64,000 nucleotides of DNA from Candidatus Gastranaerophilales bacterium (GTDB taxonomy: Bacteria > Cyanobacteriota > Vampirovibrionia > Gastranaerophilales > Gastranaerophilaceae): the NCBI GenBank assembly GCA_944325315.1, contig CALVAA010000009.1, positions 1 to 64,000 of the forward strand. Reading direction: 5' to 3'. Positions within the stretch are counted from its first letter, which is position 1, and each line of letters opens with the position of its first letter. The notes below the pieces were generated by a model. The model did not search any database. It had not been told where the DNA came from and saw only the letters and a list, made by a program, of their open reading frames with translations. Below are positions 44,352 to 53,947 of the stretch, in pieces. Both the position numbers and the translations under genes were made by a program.

Positions 44352-44951
44352 ATGTCAGATAATATAGTACTAATCAAAAAAGAAAACTCCGATTGCAATA
44401 AAAAACTTCTTGTGATCGGAGTTTTCCATGGTGATGAATTTCAAGGGGAATATTTTATTAATTCATACCTTAAAAACTCAAGTCCGGTTACAAAAAACGC
44501 TGTTTACTATATTCCAAGACTTAATTTTTCAAAAGAAAGAAAAAATCCAAATGGTGTTGATTTAAATAGAAATTTTCCAACCAAAAACTGGATAAAAACT
44601 GCTAACAATGACTATTTTGGAGGAGAAAAGCCAAATAGTGAAATTGAAACAAAATTTTTGGTTAATTTAATAAACCAAAACAATTTTAGTGCAATAATTA
44701 CAATCCACTCACCATACAAAGTTATTAACTACGACGGGCCTGCAGAAAAACTTGCTCAAAAAATATCTGAATTTTTAAATTACCCGACAACAAATGATAT
44801 AGGCTATCCAACACCCGGAAGCTTCGGAACGTATTGCGGAATAGAAAGAAATATCCCTACTATTACAATCGAAATAGATGAAAATGAAGATATTGAATTA
44901 TTAAACAGAAAGTTTTACAAACTGTTTAAATGGCTCGAAAACGAGTATTGA
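44352..44951 (+). CDS. M14-family zinc carboxypeptidase/amidase (MpaA-like)
   Basis: The 199-residue protein shows the M14 zinc site: GVFHGDEFQGEYF (His and Glu ligands), YYIPRLNFS, NGVDLNRNFP (Asn-Arg substrate contacts), ITIHSPYK (third His) and catalytic Glu in TITIEIDENED. The small size and cytoplasmic appearance resemble MpaA, which trims murein peptides in recycling; a succinylglutamate desuccinylase-type enzyme is the alternative. It starts two bases after the RpaB-like regulator, so both are co-transcribed, with no obvious functional link. Confidence 0.85.
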   Translation: MSDNIVLIKKENSDCNKKLLVIGVFHGDEFQGEYFINSYLKNSSPVTKNAVYYIPRLNFSKERKNPNGVDLNRNFPTKNWIKTANNDYFGGEKPNSEIETKFLVNLINQNNFSAIITIHSPYKVINYDGPAEKLAQKISEFLNYPTTNDIGYPTPGSFGTYCGIERNIPTITIEIDENEDIELLNRKFYKLFKWLENEY

Positions 44952-45031
44952 TACAATTCAAAACATTGCTCTTAAATATATTAACATTTTATACAAAATG
45001 TTAAGTCAAAACACAAAACAAGGATACTACA

Positions 45032-46293
45032 ATGAACAAAAAGGGTTTCGGACTCGTTGAATTAATGATTGCATTTGTTGCGCTTGCATGTATTATGGCA
45101 GCAGTTATGCCTGTCTTAGAAAAAAATTAATAAAAGGCGTAAATATAACAAGAATAAAACAGCTCGAAACAACCTGTGATAAATATTTCGGCCCTGATTG
45201 CAGATTTTGTGAAAGCGACAAACAGTGTTTGGTTTGTACAAAAAACTGTCTTTCAGGAGAATTTTTAGATGCAAAAAACTGCACTTGCTCAAATTGTAAA
45301 ATTTCAAACTGCGACAAATGCAACAATGACTCATGCGCCAAATGTAATAGCGGCTACTATCTTGAAGATAATATATGTAAAATTTGTCCTATCGGATACA
45401 TATGCGACAGTCAAAATAAAACACTTTGCCCGGCAGGAACGTATCAAAATGAAGAAGGAAAAAACCAATGCAAAAGTTGTCCCGAAGGACAATATCAGGA
45501 TGAAACAGGAAAAGAAAACTGTAAATTATGCTCTGAAAAATTCGCGAACTGCAGCATATGCAATGCAAATGAATGCCTTGAATGCAACGAAGGAATGGAG
45601 TTAGCTAACGGGCAATGCAGAGAAGAATGGTGTAAAGGAGCTAATTTTATGAAAATTGAAAACCTTTGTTTTACAAGAAGAAATATGGGAGACAGTGCAA
45701 TTTTAACCATACCTGATTCTATAAAAAAAATAGAAGTTAATGAATCATTAGCATACATCCCCCAAGCAGAACTGCAGGATGATGAAATTTGTTATACCGG
45801 TGAAAAATGCTGTTTTTGGGGAGAAACTTCTAGAAATAAAACCGGAAATGTTGGCCGGTGTGATTCTATCACCAACGGAAGCTACTCAGGATGTAACAGA
45901 ACAGTCTGCAATCATTTTGCAGCACAAGAAATATGCAGCAGTTTTAAATATAAAAATAAAAACTGGAGATTGCCAAAAGAAAGCGAGGTTTTAAATTTAA
46001 TAAATTATTCATCACAACTAAAAGATGACGGGCTAATGCTGTGCAGTTATACAGATGCAAAGGTAACAAACCAGACAACATGTCCTGCAGTATATAATTG
46101 CAGCATGCAGCCGATTTCTGAACTTAATATGTACGGAGGCACTAACTTTTGCAGAGCGAGCAATATTTGTTTAGATTCTTCATACAAACAAGGAGCGCTA
46201 TACTTTACAGATGCTTATAATGCGACAGATAATAAAATAGAGCGTAATCCAAGTTACCATGGTTTTTCTGTTAGATGCGTAACTGAAATATAA
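45032..46293 (+). CDS. Type IV pilin-like protein with Cys-rich repeats, split by a -1 shift at an A7 run
   Basis: The ATG at 45032 opens a prepilin N-terminus, MNKKGFGLVELMIAFVAL (cleavage after Gly, Glu5 present), which ends at TAA 45128 after 32 residues. The 401-codon frame at 45088 lies in the -1 frame. Switching at the A7 run (45120-45126, GAA AAA AAT TAA) joins them into one 420-residue product (PVLEKKLIKGVNI). The body has furin/GCC2-GCC3-like repeats (CPAGTYQNEEGKNQCKSC; CPEGQYQDETGKENC) and a C-terminal FISUMP/DUF1566-like segment with WRLPKESEVLNLI and HGFSVRCVTE. It would be an exported pilin or minor pilin with disulfide-rich modules. The shift could be programmed, phase-variable, a mutation or an assembly error. 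AAAATGTT palindrome operators lie upstream. Confidence 0.75.
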
Positions 46294-46318
46294 TATTATT
46301 CTTTTGTGTTTTGATGAT

Positions 46319-46341
46319 GAGGGTTAAATACCCTCTTTTTT
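46319..46341 (+). terminator. Terminator after the pilin-like gene
   Basis: GAGGG (46319-46323) and CCCTC (46331-46335) form a stem with a 7-nt loop followed by six T. Confidence 0.75.
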
Positions 46342-46474
46342 ATATTAAATTTGTTTATCCTAAGTTTCTTGAAACCATAAAATGCAAGATAGAATTACAC
46401 CTGTTCAACAAGACCATAATAAAGCTCAAATTGTGAAATATATGAGTCAATATATTGAAAACTCTATATTACTT

Positions 46475-47332
46475 TTAAGCTAATTCTATTCTCTTTTTTT
46501 CACGTATCAATTTATCATAAACCCATTCCGGGACAAAATTTTTCCCTATTAAAATTGTTTTATGATTCATGGAAGGCGCATGGAAATCAGACCCTCCCGT
46601 TACAATTAACCCGTATTGTTCTGCGATTGTTGAAAAATGCTCAACTGCGGCAGGAGAGTGTTTTCTATGGTATGCTTCAATTCCCCTGAGTCCGTAATTT
46701 ACAAGCTCACAAGTCAGTTTGTCCGCAATATCAACATCAATCGGATGAGCAAAAACAGGAATTCCGTTTGCTTCATTAATTACTTCGACAGCGTCATGGG
46801 GGCTTACTGTTTTTCTTTCAACATAAACATCCGAATTGTTGTTTATAAATTTTGCATAAGCTTCCATAATATTTGCACTACCGCCGCAAGAAGTTATTGC
46901 TCTTGCAATATGTGGACGTCCGATAGAACCCATAGGAGCAACGAGTTTTTGCACATCTTCAAACTTAATTTTAATTCCTTCTTTTTTCGCCAAAAGTTCA
47001 ATAATTTTATGCGTTTGCTCAATTCTTGCTTTTTGTTGAAAAGCAAGCATATCTTTAAACTGAAGATTTTCCTTGTCCATAAAATAGCCCAGAATATGAA
47101 CTTCATAGCCTTTATATATTGTATTTATTTCAACACCGGGTATAATTTCAAGATTATATCTGTTTTTGTTTACCCAGTCAAGCGCAATATTATAAGACAA
47201 AACATTATCATGATCGGTTAGAGCAATGCAGTCCATGCCGCAGTCAACGGAAGCATCGACAATTTCTTGTGGTGACAGCATTCCATCAGAATAAGTAGTA
47301 TGGATATGTAAGTCAATCTTCACTTTCCTCAT
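46475..47332 (-). CDS. PHP-domain phosphoesterase (RNase AM/YciV-like)
   Basis: The 285-residue protein (ATG 47332; GTG 47323 and TTG 47353 are alternatives) starts VKIDLHIHTTYSDG, with ALTDHDNVLSY, VEINTIYKG, IGRPHIARAI and TGGSDFHAP: the full set of PHP metal-binding motifs. PHP enzymes of this type are 5'-3' exonucleases or nucleoside 3',5'-bisphosphate phosphatases. Its start lies within the ymdB end (20-base overlap), and rny is two genes upstream, so the unit is concerned with RNA turnover. It is last in the minus-strand operon. Confidence 0.9.
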   Translation of the reverse strand: MRKVKIDLHIHTTYSDGMLSPQEIVDASVDCGMDCIALTDHDNVLSYNIALDWVNKNRYNLEIIPGVEINTIYKGYEVHILGYFMDKENLQFKDMLAFQQKARIEQTHKIIELLAKKEGIKIKFEDVQKLVAPMGSIGRPHIARAITSCGGSANIMEAYAKFINNNSDVYVERKTVSPHDAVEVINEANGIPVFAHPIDVDIADKLTCELVNYGLRGIEAYHRKHSPAAVEHFSTIAEQYGLIVTGGSDFHAPSMNHKTILIGKNFVPEWVYDKLIREKKRIELA

Positions 47333-48131
47333 CCTCGCAATTATTGTATACAAAACTTATTCTATTAATACTTATAGCACGATTATTATCAAATTCAACT
47401 TCGCAGCCATTAAGTATATAAGGAGGAGAAGTTTCAACTTCAAATCTTTCGTTAACAGAAGTCATAAGCCGCTTTAAGGAAGCATCATATTCCATGCCAA
47501 TTACACTGTTTAAACTTCCCACAAAACCGGCATCTGTTAAGTATGCGCATCTTGAATCAATTATTCTTTCATCGGCACTTTGGACATGTGTGTGAGTTCC
47601 GATTACGGCACTTACCCCTAAAGATGAAGCATATTTAGCAAAGCATTGTTTTTCTGCCGTTGCTTCAGCATGAAAATCAACAAAAATAATTTTATCATCC
47701 GGATTACATTTATTTTTTAATTCGCTAAAAATATTCTCCAAGGCAACAAACGGACAATCAATTGGCGGCATAAAGGTTTTACCCAAAAGATTAATAACTA
47801 TTATTTTATTGTCAAAAATTCTATAGCCAACCCCTTTTAGAGTTTTGTGGTAATTATAAGGACGTATCAGTGCATCTGATTCTTCAATGTATGATAAAAT
47901 ATCTTTTTTATCCCATATATGGTTTCCGGATGTGAGGCAATTTATACCGTAGCTTAACAGTTCATCATGATTTTTTTTGGTTAAACCAAATCCATGGCTT
48001 GCGTTTTCTGCATTAGCTATAATAAAATCATATTTTTCTTTATTGTTTTCATCAAGCAAAAAATGTTTAACCGTCTTTCGTCCAAAGCGGCCCACAATAT
48101 CACCAATAAATAAAATTTTTGTATTTGACAT
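47313..48131 (-). CDS. ymdB: YmdB-family metallophosphoesterase
   Basis: The 272-residue protein has the TIGR00282 motifs: ILFIGDIVGRFGRKT, NAENASHGFGL, TSGNHIWDKK, VDFHAEATAEKQ and GTHTHVQSADERI. In Bacillus, YmdB is a phosphodiesterase that influences biofilm and motility and is encoded with rny. The ATG at 48131 is preferred; a TTG at 48152 lies inside rny. It overlaps the rny end only slightly if at all and the PHP start by 20 bases. The dinuclear metal site is complete. Confidence 0.92.
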   Translation of the reverse strand: MSNTKILFIGDIVGRFGRKTVKHFLLDENNKEKYDFIIANAENASHGFGLTKKNHDELLSYGINCLTSGNHIWDKKDILSYIEESDALIRPYNYHKTLKGVGYRIFDNKIIVINLLGKTFMPPIDCPFVALENIFSELKNKCNPDDKIIFVDFHAEATAEKQCFAKYASSLGVSAVIGTHTHVQSADERIIDSRCAYLTDAGFVGSLNSVIGMEYDASLKRLMTSVNERFEVETSPPYILNGCEVEFDNNRAISINRISFVYNNCEDEESED

Positions 48132-48141
48132 TTTTGCCTGA

Positions 48142-49689
48142 CTATTTGGCAATTTCGGTAACTCTTGCTTCTCTTACAACTGTTACACGAATTTGACCGG
48201 GGTATTCAAGTTCGTCTTCAATACGTTTTGCAATGTCACGTGCTAATTTAGCACTTGCAACATCATCAAATACGTTTGGTTGGACAATAACCCTAACCTC
48301 TCGACCTGCTGACACGGCAAATGTCTGCTTAATGCCTTCGTAGCTGTTAGCAATTTCTTCCAGCTTTTTAAGGCGTTTTATATAGATTTCAAGCGTATCT
48401 CTACGAGCACCGGGTCTGCCGGCTGAAATTGCATCAGCGATTTTAACCAAAGCATCTACTAACGTATTACAGGCAACATCATCGTGGTGCGCTTCTATTG
48501 CATGAACTATAATTTCTTTTTCACCAAATCTTCGTGCTAAGTCAGCACCAAGTTGAACATGTGTTCCTTCTTGCTCCTGATCAATTGCCTTTCCGATATC
48601 ATGCAATAAACCCGCACGCTTTGCACTTTTTACATCAGCGCCAAGCTCACTTGCAAGCATGCCGGCAATCTGGCCTACTTCAATAGAATGCTTTAATACA
48701 TTTTGACCGTAGCTTGTTCTATAATATAAGCGTCCAAGTGTCTTTGAAAGCTCTTTGTTAAGGTTCATAATACCAAGATCAACAGCGGCACGTTCGCCTT
48801 CCTGTTTGATTTTGTTTTCAATTTCTTTTTTAGATTTTTCGTAAACTTCTTCAATTCTGACAGGGTGTATTCTGCCGTCTTGAATTAATTTTTCTATTGT
48901 CAATTTTGCAACTTCTCTTCTTATAGGGTCAAAAGAAGATAGTACAACCGCTTCCGGAGTATCGTCAATAATTAAATCAACCCCTGTTAATGTTTCAAGC
49001 GTTCTTATATTTCTTCCTTCTCTGCCGATAATTCTGCCCTTCATCTCATCAGACGGCAGGGAAACAACAGAAACACTGGTTTCAATAACTTGCTCTATAG
49101 CACATCTTTGCATTGTTTGACTTAATATTTCTCTTGCTTTTTCGTCGGCAATTTCTTTTATTTTTAATTCATTTTCTCTTATAAGCTGAATCTGTTCGCT
49201 TGCAAGCTCATCTTTTAATTGATTCAAAAGCATATCTTTTGCTTCGTCACGTGACATTTGCGCAACACGTTCAAGCTCTGTTATTTGTTTTGCTATAGTT
49301 TCAGCAAGAAAATCTTCTTTTTGTTCAAGCTCATCTTCTTTTTTAGATAAAACCATTTCTTTGTCGGCTATAGCCTGGTTTTTACTTTCGAGCTCGTCTT
49401 CTTTTTTAAATAAATCCTGTTGAATTTTTTCAAATTCAAGCTTTTTTTCACGCCTCAGCTCGTCAAGTTCCATTCTTTCTTTATGAAGCTGTTCTTTTGC
49501 GGAAATCAAAGCTTCTTTTTTCAAAAATTCTTCTTTTTCTCTAAAATCTTCAATATATTTTTGTTCATTTTTTTCCAAAACTTCGACTTTTGCTTTTTGT
49601 CTGACAAAAAGTATTGTCATTAGTATGCTTGCAATAAGTAGTAAGGCGGAAATTATGTAAAGTATGGTATTAATTGTCCCAATCCTCAT
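48142..49689 (-). CDS. rny: Ribonuclease Y
   Basis: RNase Y is the membrane-bound endonuclease that starts mRNA decay in many bacteria without RNase E. The 515-residue protein has an N-terminal anchor (TINTILYIISALLLIASILM), a long coiled coil (to about residue 210), a KH domain (MKGRIIGREGRNIRTLE) and an HD domain (VLKHSIEVGQIAG; AGLLHDIGKAID; HHDDVACNTLVDALVKIADA). It heads a minus-strand operon with ymdB and a PHP phosphoesterase. Confidence 0.96.
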   Translation of the reverse strand: MRIGTINTILYIISALLLIASILMTILFVRQKAKVEVLEKNEQKYIEDFREKEEFLKKEALISAKEQLHKERMELDELRREKKLEFEKIQQDLFKKEDELESKNQAIADKEMVLSKKEDELEQKEDFLAETIAKQITELERVAQMSRDEAKDMLLNQLKDELASEQIQLIRENELKIKEIADEKAREILSQTMQRCAIEQVIETSVSVVSLPSDEMKGRIIGREGRNIRTLETLTGVDLIIDDTPEAVVLSSFDPIRREVAKLTIEKLIQDGRIHPVRIEEVYEKSKKEIENKIKQEGERAAVDLGIMNLNKELSKTLGRLYYRTSYGQNVLKHSIEVGQIAGMLASELGADVKSAKRAGLLHDIGKAIDQEQEGTHVQLGADLARRFGEKEIIVHAIEAHHDDVACNTLVDALVKIADAISAGRPGARRDTLEIYIKRLKKLEEIANSYEGIKQTFAVSAGREVRVIVQPNVFDDVASAKLARDIAKRIEDELEYPGQIRVTVVREARVTEIAK

Positions 49690-49928
49690 ATATTCTATAC
49701 TATCGCTGATAGACGAATAACATTTGTATTTTTATTTTTATATATAAAAAATGATATAAGCCATCTTAATAATATAATTCTATCATAAGAATTTAAATTT
49801 GAATATAATTTAATAATATTTAAAATATACAATCAATGTTCGATTTTATATTTTTAATTAATGCTAAAATGTTTTTACATCTTGACTTATTATATTTTTT
49901 TATTAAATAAATTAAAAAGGTTTTTATC

Positions 49929-50177
49929 ATGTTATCCAATCTTGTTTCATTAATTTCAAAAACATTCACAAATACAAATATTAATGCGATTACAAAAACT
50001 GCTCCGAAAGCATATAATCCTTTTTCGGACGATAAAGGTAACAACCCCTTTTTGAACACAACCTTTGGCTCATCAAGTTCATACGGCAAAAATCAACCTG
50101 TTGCAGGCGGCTATTTTGCAGGATACTATAACGGAAGGCCAAACATTGTCGGAAGAAAATTATTCGTAGAAGTTTAA
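49929..50177 (+). CDS. Small Gly/aromatic-rich protein of unknown function
   Basis: The 82-residue protein has AAGG eight bases before its ATG and a possible promoter (TTGACT 49882, 17-bp spacer). The N-terminal helix (MLSNLVSLISKTFTN) is followed by Asn/Ser/Pro-rich sequence and a striking C-terminus: SSSSYGKNQPVAGGYFAGYY then NGRPNIVGRKLFVEV. No known domain. The Gly/Tyr/Phe composition could suit a surface or assembly protein. It ends four bases inside the convergent membrane-protein gene. Confidence in a real gene comes from its ribosome site and biased codons. Confidence 0.6.
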   Translation: MLSNLVSLISKTFTNTNINAITKTAPKAYNPFSDDKGNNPFLNTTFGSSSSYGKNQPVAGGYFAGYYNGRPNIVGRKLFVEV

Positions 50178-51577
50178 ATATTTTCTATAGCTTTTTGCAT
50201 TTGTTTTTCCTGCTCAATTATAGCTTGGTTTCTGTTGTCACCGTTATTTAATTTTTTTCTCATCCAAATATTAATTTTTGGTTGAATTATTCCCATTCCA
50301 ACCATGGCAAGAGCAATATTTCCAAAAATCGCAAATAATTTAAAAGGCTTAATTTTTGAAATATTTGAAATATTATCACTTAAAGATTCAATTGCACTAA
50401 AAGATTTTAAAAGTTTCTTTGAATCAATATAGCTTAAGTTTGAAATTCCATGTTTCATACCGTTTTTATCGCGAATTAAATTAACTACACCATTGTTTTC
50501 TAAAATATCCGCTAAAGAGTTATCCGGGTTTTGTTTTGAAATTTGTTTAAGTTTATCAATTGCATCTTTTGACAGGTTTTTAATAACTTTTTTTGTGCCG
50601 TTTTTTTCAACTGTCATCTCCAAAACTAAGTTATTATCTTTAATTATTTTTAGAGCATCTTGAGCTTTTTTTGAAATATCTTTATCAAAAATTACTTTAG
50701 GATCAAGGTTAATCGGAGTTTTTAATTTTTCCGCAACTTTATTGAAAGCAAGTTCTATTGGCTTTGCTAATCCGTATACAAAAGCAACCTGGAATATTTC
50801 TTTTAGGAGAATTTCTTTTTTTTCTCCTCTTCTTGATTCTTTCAATCTTAATCCCGCAATAACACCATCCAATATAAATGTATTTGCAATGTTGTTATAC
50901 AAAAACACTGAGCCAAGTCCCTTGAAAGCCGGAGAATTGTTTTTTTGGTTTTTGTTTCCCTTGAAAGCTCTGTAAACACTTTCATCTTTTATATCTTTTT
51001 TTATTAGAATATTTGAGCCGTTTTTTTGAAAATATTCTTTTTCAATTTTTTCTTTTGTTGTCTTTTGTTTGTATTTAATAATCTTTGAAAGGGCAAAAGC
51101 ACTCAATAATGTAGATATTACAAATTTGGAAGCAAAGAGCCATTTATATAAAGAAGCGTTAGAGATTCCGTTTTTTAAAACGGAATTTTCTTTGTTTAAA
51201 GTTAAAAAAAGTTCTTTTTCGTGTTTTAAAAATTCTTGTGAAGATTTATTTAATTCTTTTGTTGTTTTTTGAATATAGCTATTATCTTTTAAATTTCTGA
51301 TGTCAAAATTTGGGTCTAATTTTAAAAATTTATAAATTGTTTTATCAAATATTTTTTTTATGGTAGGAATACCAAATATCCAAACTATGCCGGTACCGTA
51401 TTCTTCAATTGCCTTTTCTCTGACATCGTCTTTTGCGCCTTCTTTTCTGTAGGTGTTTACAAGAATCGAATCCGAAATAAAATCTTTTGTAGCCATCGGA
51501 ATAATCGAATCGTCGTTGTTTGCAATTTCTGATAAAAATTTTAGCGAATATTTTGATAAATTTGTATTAATGCTCAT
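50174..51577 (-). CDS. Lineage-specific membrane protein with FKG motifs
   Basis: The 467-residue protein starts MSINTNLSKYSLKFLSE and has hydrophobic segments near residues 64-80 (GTGIVWIFGIPTIKK), 148-166 (ASKFVISTLLSAFALSK), 265-280 and a C-terminal pair (FKLFAIFGNIALAMVGMG ... IQPKINIWMRKK). Internally it carries YRAFKGNKN and SPAFKGLGSV. The layout, a T/V-P-rich membrane motif early and a G-I-x-x-P-K-I-x-x-W end, recalls the 333-residue protein at 62915. I do not recognise a named family. Its role is unknown; membrane location is likely. Confidence 0.75.
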   Translation of the reverse strand: MSINTNLSKYSLKFLSEIANNDDSIIPMATKDFISDSILVNTYRKEGAKDDVREKAIEEYGTGIVWIFGIPTIKKIFDKTIYKFLKLDPNFDIRNLKDNSYIQKTTKELNKSSQEFLKHEKELFLTLNKENSVLKNGISNASLYKWLFASKFVISTLLSAFALSKIIKYKQKTTKEKIEKEYFQKNGSNILIKKDIKDESVYRAFKGNKNQKNNSPAFKGLGSVFLYNNIANTFILDGVIAGLRLKESRRGEKKEILLKEIFQVAFVYGLAKPIELAFNKVAEKLKTPINLDPKVIFDKDISKKAQDALKIIKDNNLVLEMTVEKNGTKKVIKNLSKDAIDKLKQISKQNPDNSLADILENNGVVNLIRDKNGMKHGISNLSYIDSKKLLKSFSAIESLSDNISNISKIKPFKLFAIFGNIALAMVGMGIIQPKINIWMRKKLNNGDNRNQAIIEQEKQMQKAIENI

Positions 51578-51758
51578 TTTAAACCCTTAAATTAGATAGT
51601 CAAACCCCAAATTAAATTTAATAGTTTTTGGAATTGAGCTCGTATTTTAAAAGTTGATATATATTGCTTCATCAGTTTATCCTTTTACTTTGTTTTTAAC
51701 GTTTATCAAGAAAAAATATTGTTATTAATTGAAAAATAATTATACATTTTTTTACAAT

Positions 51759-51795
51759 AAAAAAAGACCCTTTATAAATTAAAAGGTCTTTTTTT
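51759..51795 (-). terminator. Terminator for the small minus-strand gene
   Basis: AAAAAGACC and GGTCTTTTT arms form a long hairpin with T tracts on both sides. It lies just downstream of the 28-residue frame on the minus strand. Confidence 0.8.
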
Positions 51796-51813
51796 AAAAA
51801 CAAGTTCTAATTT

Positions 51814-51900
51814 TTAATCTTTTCTAACCGGAACATAAACAAGACCTCTTTTATAAAAAGAGCCTATACGTCGGATTAATTCAAATAAAAATTTAACCAT
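51814..51900 (-). CDS. Small basic protein of 28 residues
   Basis: A minus-strand frame starts at ATG 51900 with GAGGA six bases upstream, and encodes MVKFLFELIRRIGSFYKRGL followed by VYVPVRKD. It has a promoter (TTGTAG 51934-51939, 16-bp spacer, TATAAT 51912-51917) and is followed by a strong terminator. The peptide is basic and amphipathic with a hydrophobic face, like many small membrane-associated proteins. Having promoter, ribosome site and terminator in a row makes it a credible tiny gene. No function can be named. Confidence 0.6.
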   Translation of the reverse strand: MVKFLFELIRRIGSFYKRGLVYVPVRKD

Positions 51901-51956
51901 GATATTCCTCAATTATAACCAGTATTAAATATACTACAACATTTTTCAAAATTTGT

Positions 51957-52505
51957 CTAGTCTTTTTTTGATGAATTTTGAATAATTTTTGCTTTGTAAG
52001 TTGAAATTATTTTTTCCGAAAACTCTTTTTTTTGATTTTCATTCAAAAAATTAATTTTTTGCACATGTTTTTCAATACTTTCTTTTAATTCGCTTTCAAT
52101 TTCAACATTCTTTAATTGATTTTCAGATATTTTTTCAGGTTTGTCCTCAATCAAAGCAGATTCAATTGGGTTTTGAGCGGAAAAATTTTTATAATTAAAC
52201 ACAATATCCTTAATTTCAATTCCAAGAGGTTTTGAATATGTATTTATATTTTTTAAAATTTTATTTTTATACAAGCTTAACTCTTGGACTATAACAGGGC
52301 TTTTTGCACTTACATATAACTTTGAATACCTGATTGCATAAGGTTTTGTATAATTTGCAAACTTCGCTCCCACAATATTGTTCCAAAAAGAAAAAATAGT
52401 AGATTGCTTGACTACAAAACCAAATTTTGCTTCTTTCTTAATATCAGAAAAGATTGTTGAATTTAAAAAAGAACTTATTGTATTTGTTTCGTTAATTTTT
52501 CTCAT
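51957..52505 (-). CDS. DUF721/DciA-like protein
   Basis: The 182-residue protein has the DUF721 core at residues about 35-110: FSFWNNIVGAKFANYTKPYA, LYVSAKSPVIVQELSLYKNK and INTYSKPLGIEIKDIVF. DciA proteins load the replicative helicase in most bacteria lacking DnaC/DnaI. A hydrophilic, Glu/Lys-rich C-terminal tail follows. The gene is downstream of metK on the same strand (57 bp) and may be co-transcribed with it. Confidence 0.82.
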   Translation of the reverse strand: MRKINETNTISSFLNSTIFSDIKKEAKFGFVVKQSTIFSFWNNIVGAKFANYTKPYAIRYSKLYVSAKSPVIVQELSLYKNKILKNINTYSKPLGIEIKDIVFNYKNFSAQNPIESALIEDKPEKISENQLKNVEIESELKESIEKHVQKINFLNENQKKEFSEKIISTYKAKIIQNSSKKD

Positions 52506-52562
52506 ATTGTTGCCTGAGTCTTGTAATTAACTTACCCCGGAAAGACCGGGGTAAGTTATAAA

Positions 52563-53831
52563 TTAAATTGAAACAGCCAAAGAAGCTTTTTTGGCTAAAA
52601 TATCCGCCATTTGTGTTTCTTCCCAAGGCACTGAAAAATCTTCCCTTCCTACATGCCCGTATGCGGCAAGTCTTTGGTAGAATTTGCCGTCAAACTTTTT
52701 AGGAAGATTTCTTAAATCAAATTGCTTTATGATTGCAGCAGGTCTAAGGTCAAAAGTGTCAACTACAATTTTTGACAATTCCTCATCAGATATTTTTCCG
52801 GTATCAAATGTGTCAACTAATACTGAAACCGGTTCGCTTTTTCCGATTGCATAAGCAAGTTCAATTTCACATTTTTGAGCTAAACCTGCTTTTACAATGT
52901 TTTTAGCAACCCACCTTGCAGCATATGCAGCTGACCTGTCCACTTTGGTAGGATCTTTTCCTGAAAAAGCACCGCCGCCGTGGCGAGCATAACCGCCATA
53001 GGTATCAACTATAATTTTTCTTCCGGTTAAACCGGCATCGCCCTGAGGCCCGCCTATTACAAATCTTCCCGAAGGATTAATTAAATATTTTGTAGTTTCA
53101 TCAGGTTTAACATCATAATTTTCAAAAACAGGCTTAATTACAAGATTAATCATATCTTCTTTTATAATTTCCTGAATTTTTTGGTTATCACTAATTCCTC
53201 TGATTTCAGGATCATGTTGGGTAGAAATTACAATTGTATCTATTCTTTTGGGCTTTCCGTCAACATATTCAACGGTAACCTGGCTTTTACCGTCAGGTCT
53301 TAAATAGTTAACAAGTTTATCTTTTCTTATTTGAGCCAACCTGTATGCAAGTTTATGAGCAAGTGAAATCGGAAGAGGCATAAGTTCTTTTGTTTCATTG
53401 CACGCATAGCCGAACATTATACCTTGATCGCCTGCTCCGATATCCAAAGTTTCATCTTTTGAAGTATCAGCATTATCATTTCTTGTCTCAAGGGCTTTGT
53501 TTACTCCGCCTGCAATATCCGTTGATTGTTCGTCTATTGAAGTCAAAACAGCACAGGTTTTGTAATCAAATCCACCGCCTTCTTCGCCGTTATAACCTAT
53601 TCTTTTTATTGTATTTCTAACAACAGCAGGAATATCCACATAACAGTTAGATGTGATTTCACCACAAACCAAAGCCATACCGGTTGTTACTGTTGTTTCA
53701 GCTGCAACTCTTGATTTTGGATCTTTTGTCAAAAATTCATCCAAAATCGCATCCGAAATTTGGTCACACACCTTGTCAGGGTGTCCTTCGGTTACTGATT
53801 CTGAAGTGAATAAAAAATTCTTTAATGTCAT
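52563..53831 (-). CDS. metK: S-adenosylmethionine synthetase
   Basis: MetK makes SAM from methionine and ATP. The 422-residue protein has [55 protein letters not shown] and [19 protein letters not shown] (all signature loops, each quoted short). A strong AAGGAG lies before the ATG at 53831. The upstream leader of about 65 nt contains a hairpin. It has a minus-strand -10 TATAAT at 53904-53909. Confidence 0.98.
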   Translation of the reverse strand: MTLKNFLFTSESVTEGHPDKVCDQISDAILDEFLTKDPKSRVAAETTVTTGMALVCGEITSNCYVDIPAVVRNTIKRIGYNGEEGGGFDYKTCAVLTSIDEQSTDIAGGVNKALETRNDNADTSKDETLDIGAGDQGIMFGYACNETKELMPLPISLAHKLAYRLAQIRKDKLVNYLRPDGKSQVTVEYVDGKPKRIDTIVISTQHDPEIRGISDNQKIQEIIKEDMINLVIKPVFENYDVKPDETTKYLINPSGRFVIGGPQGDAGLTGRKIIVDTYGGYARHGGGAFSGKDPTKVDRSAAYAARWVAKNIVKAGLAQKCEIELAYAIGKSEPVSVLVDTFDTGKISDEELSKIVVDTFDLRPAAIIKQFDLRNLPKKFDGKFYQRLAAYGHVGREDFSVPWEETQMADILAKKASLAVSI

Positions 53832-53900
53832 CTTTTTCTCCTTAATTTGTATAATTACCGGTAAGGTTTTTAATTCCGACCCGGTGTAAGTACGACAATA
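53832..53900 (-). promoter_or_regulatory. metK: metK leader with ACCGG/CCGGT hairpin
   Basis: The transcript leader from about 53897 to the ATG contains ACCGG and CCGGT arms that pair around a 19-nt loop, ending 20 bases before the ribosome site. It does not match any SAM riboswitch class that I know by eye. It could be a small regulatory structure or incidental. Confidence 0.35.
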
Positions 53901-53947
53901 AATATTATATTACAAATAAATTTTTATGCGTAATATTTTAAGTTTTA

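Noticed and set aside
45088-46293. Taking ATG 45088 as the true start of the Cys-rich protein
   Set aside because: This leaves it without a signal or ribosome site, while the upstream -1-frame prepilin start at 45032 has AAGGA and a complete pilin N-terminus.
46382-46483. 33-codon frame (MQDRITPVQQ...)
   Set aside because: No ribosome site or promoter, and it overlaps the end of the PHP gene; likely chance or a remnant.
46637-47221. 194-codon plus-strand frame
   Set aside because: It is fully antisense to the PHP-domain gene, whose motifs are all intact, and has no ribosome-binding site.
49820-50089. 89-codon minus-strand frame
   Set aside because: It is antisense to the 82-residue Gly-rich gene, which has a ribosome site and better codon use.
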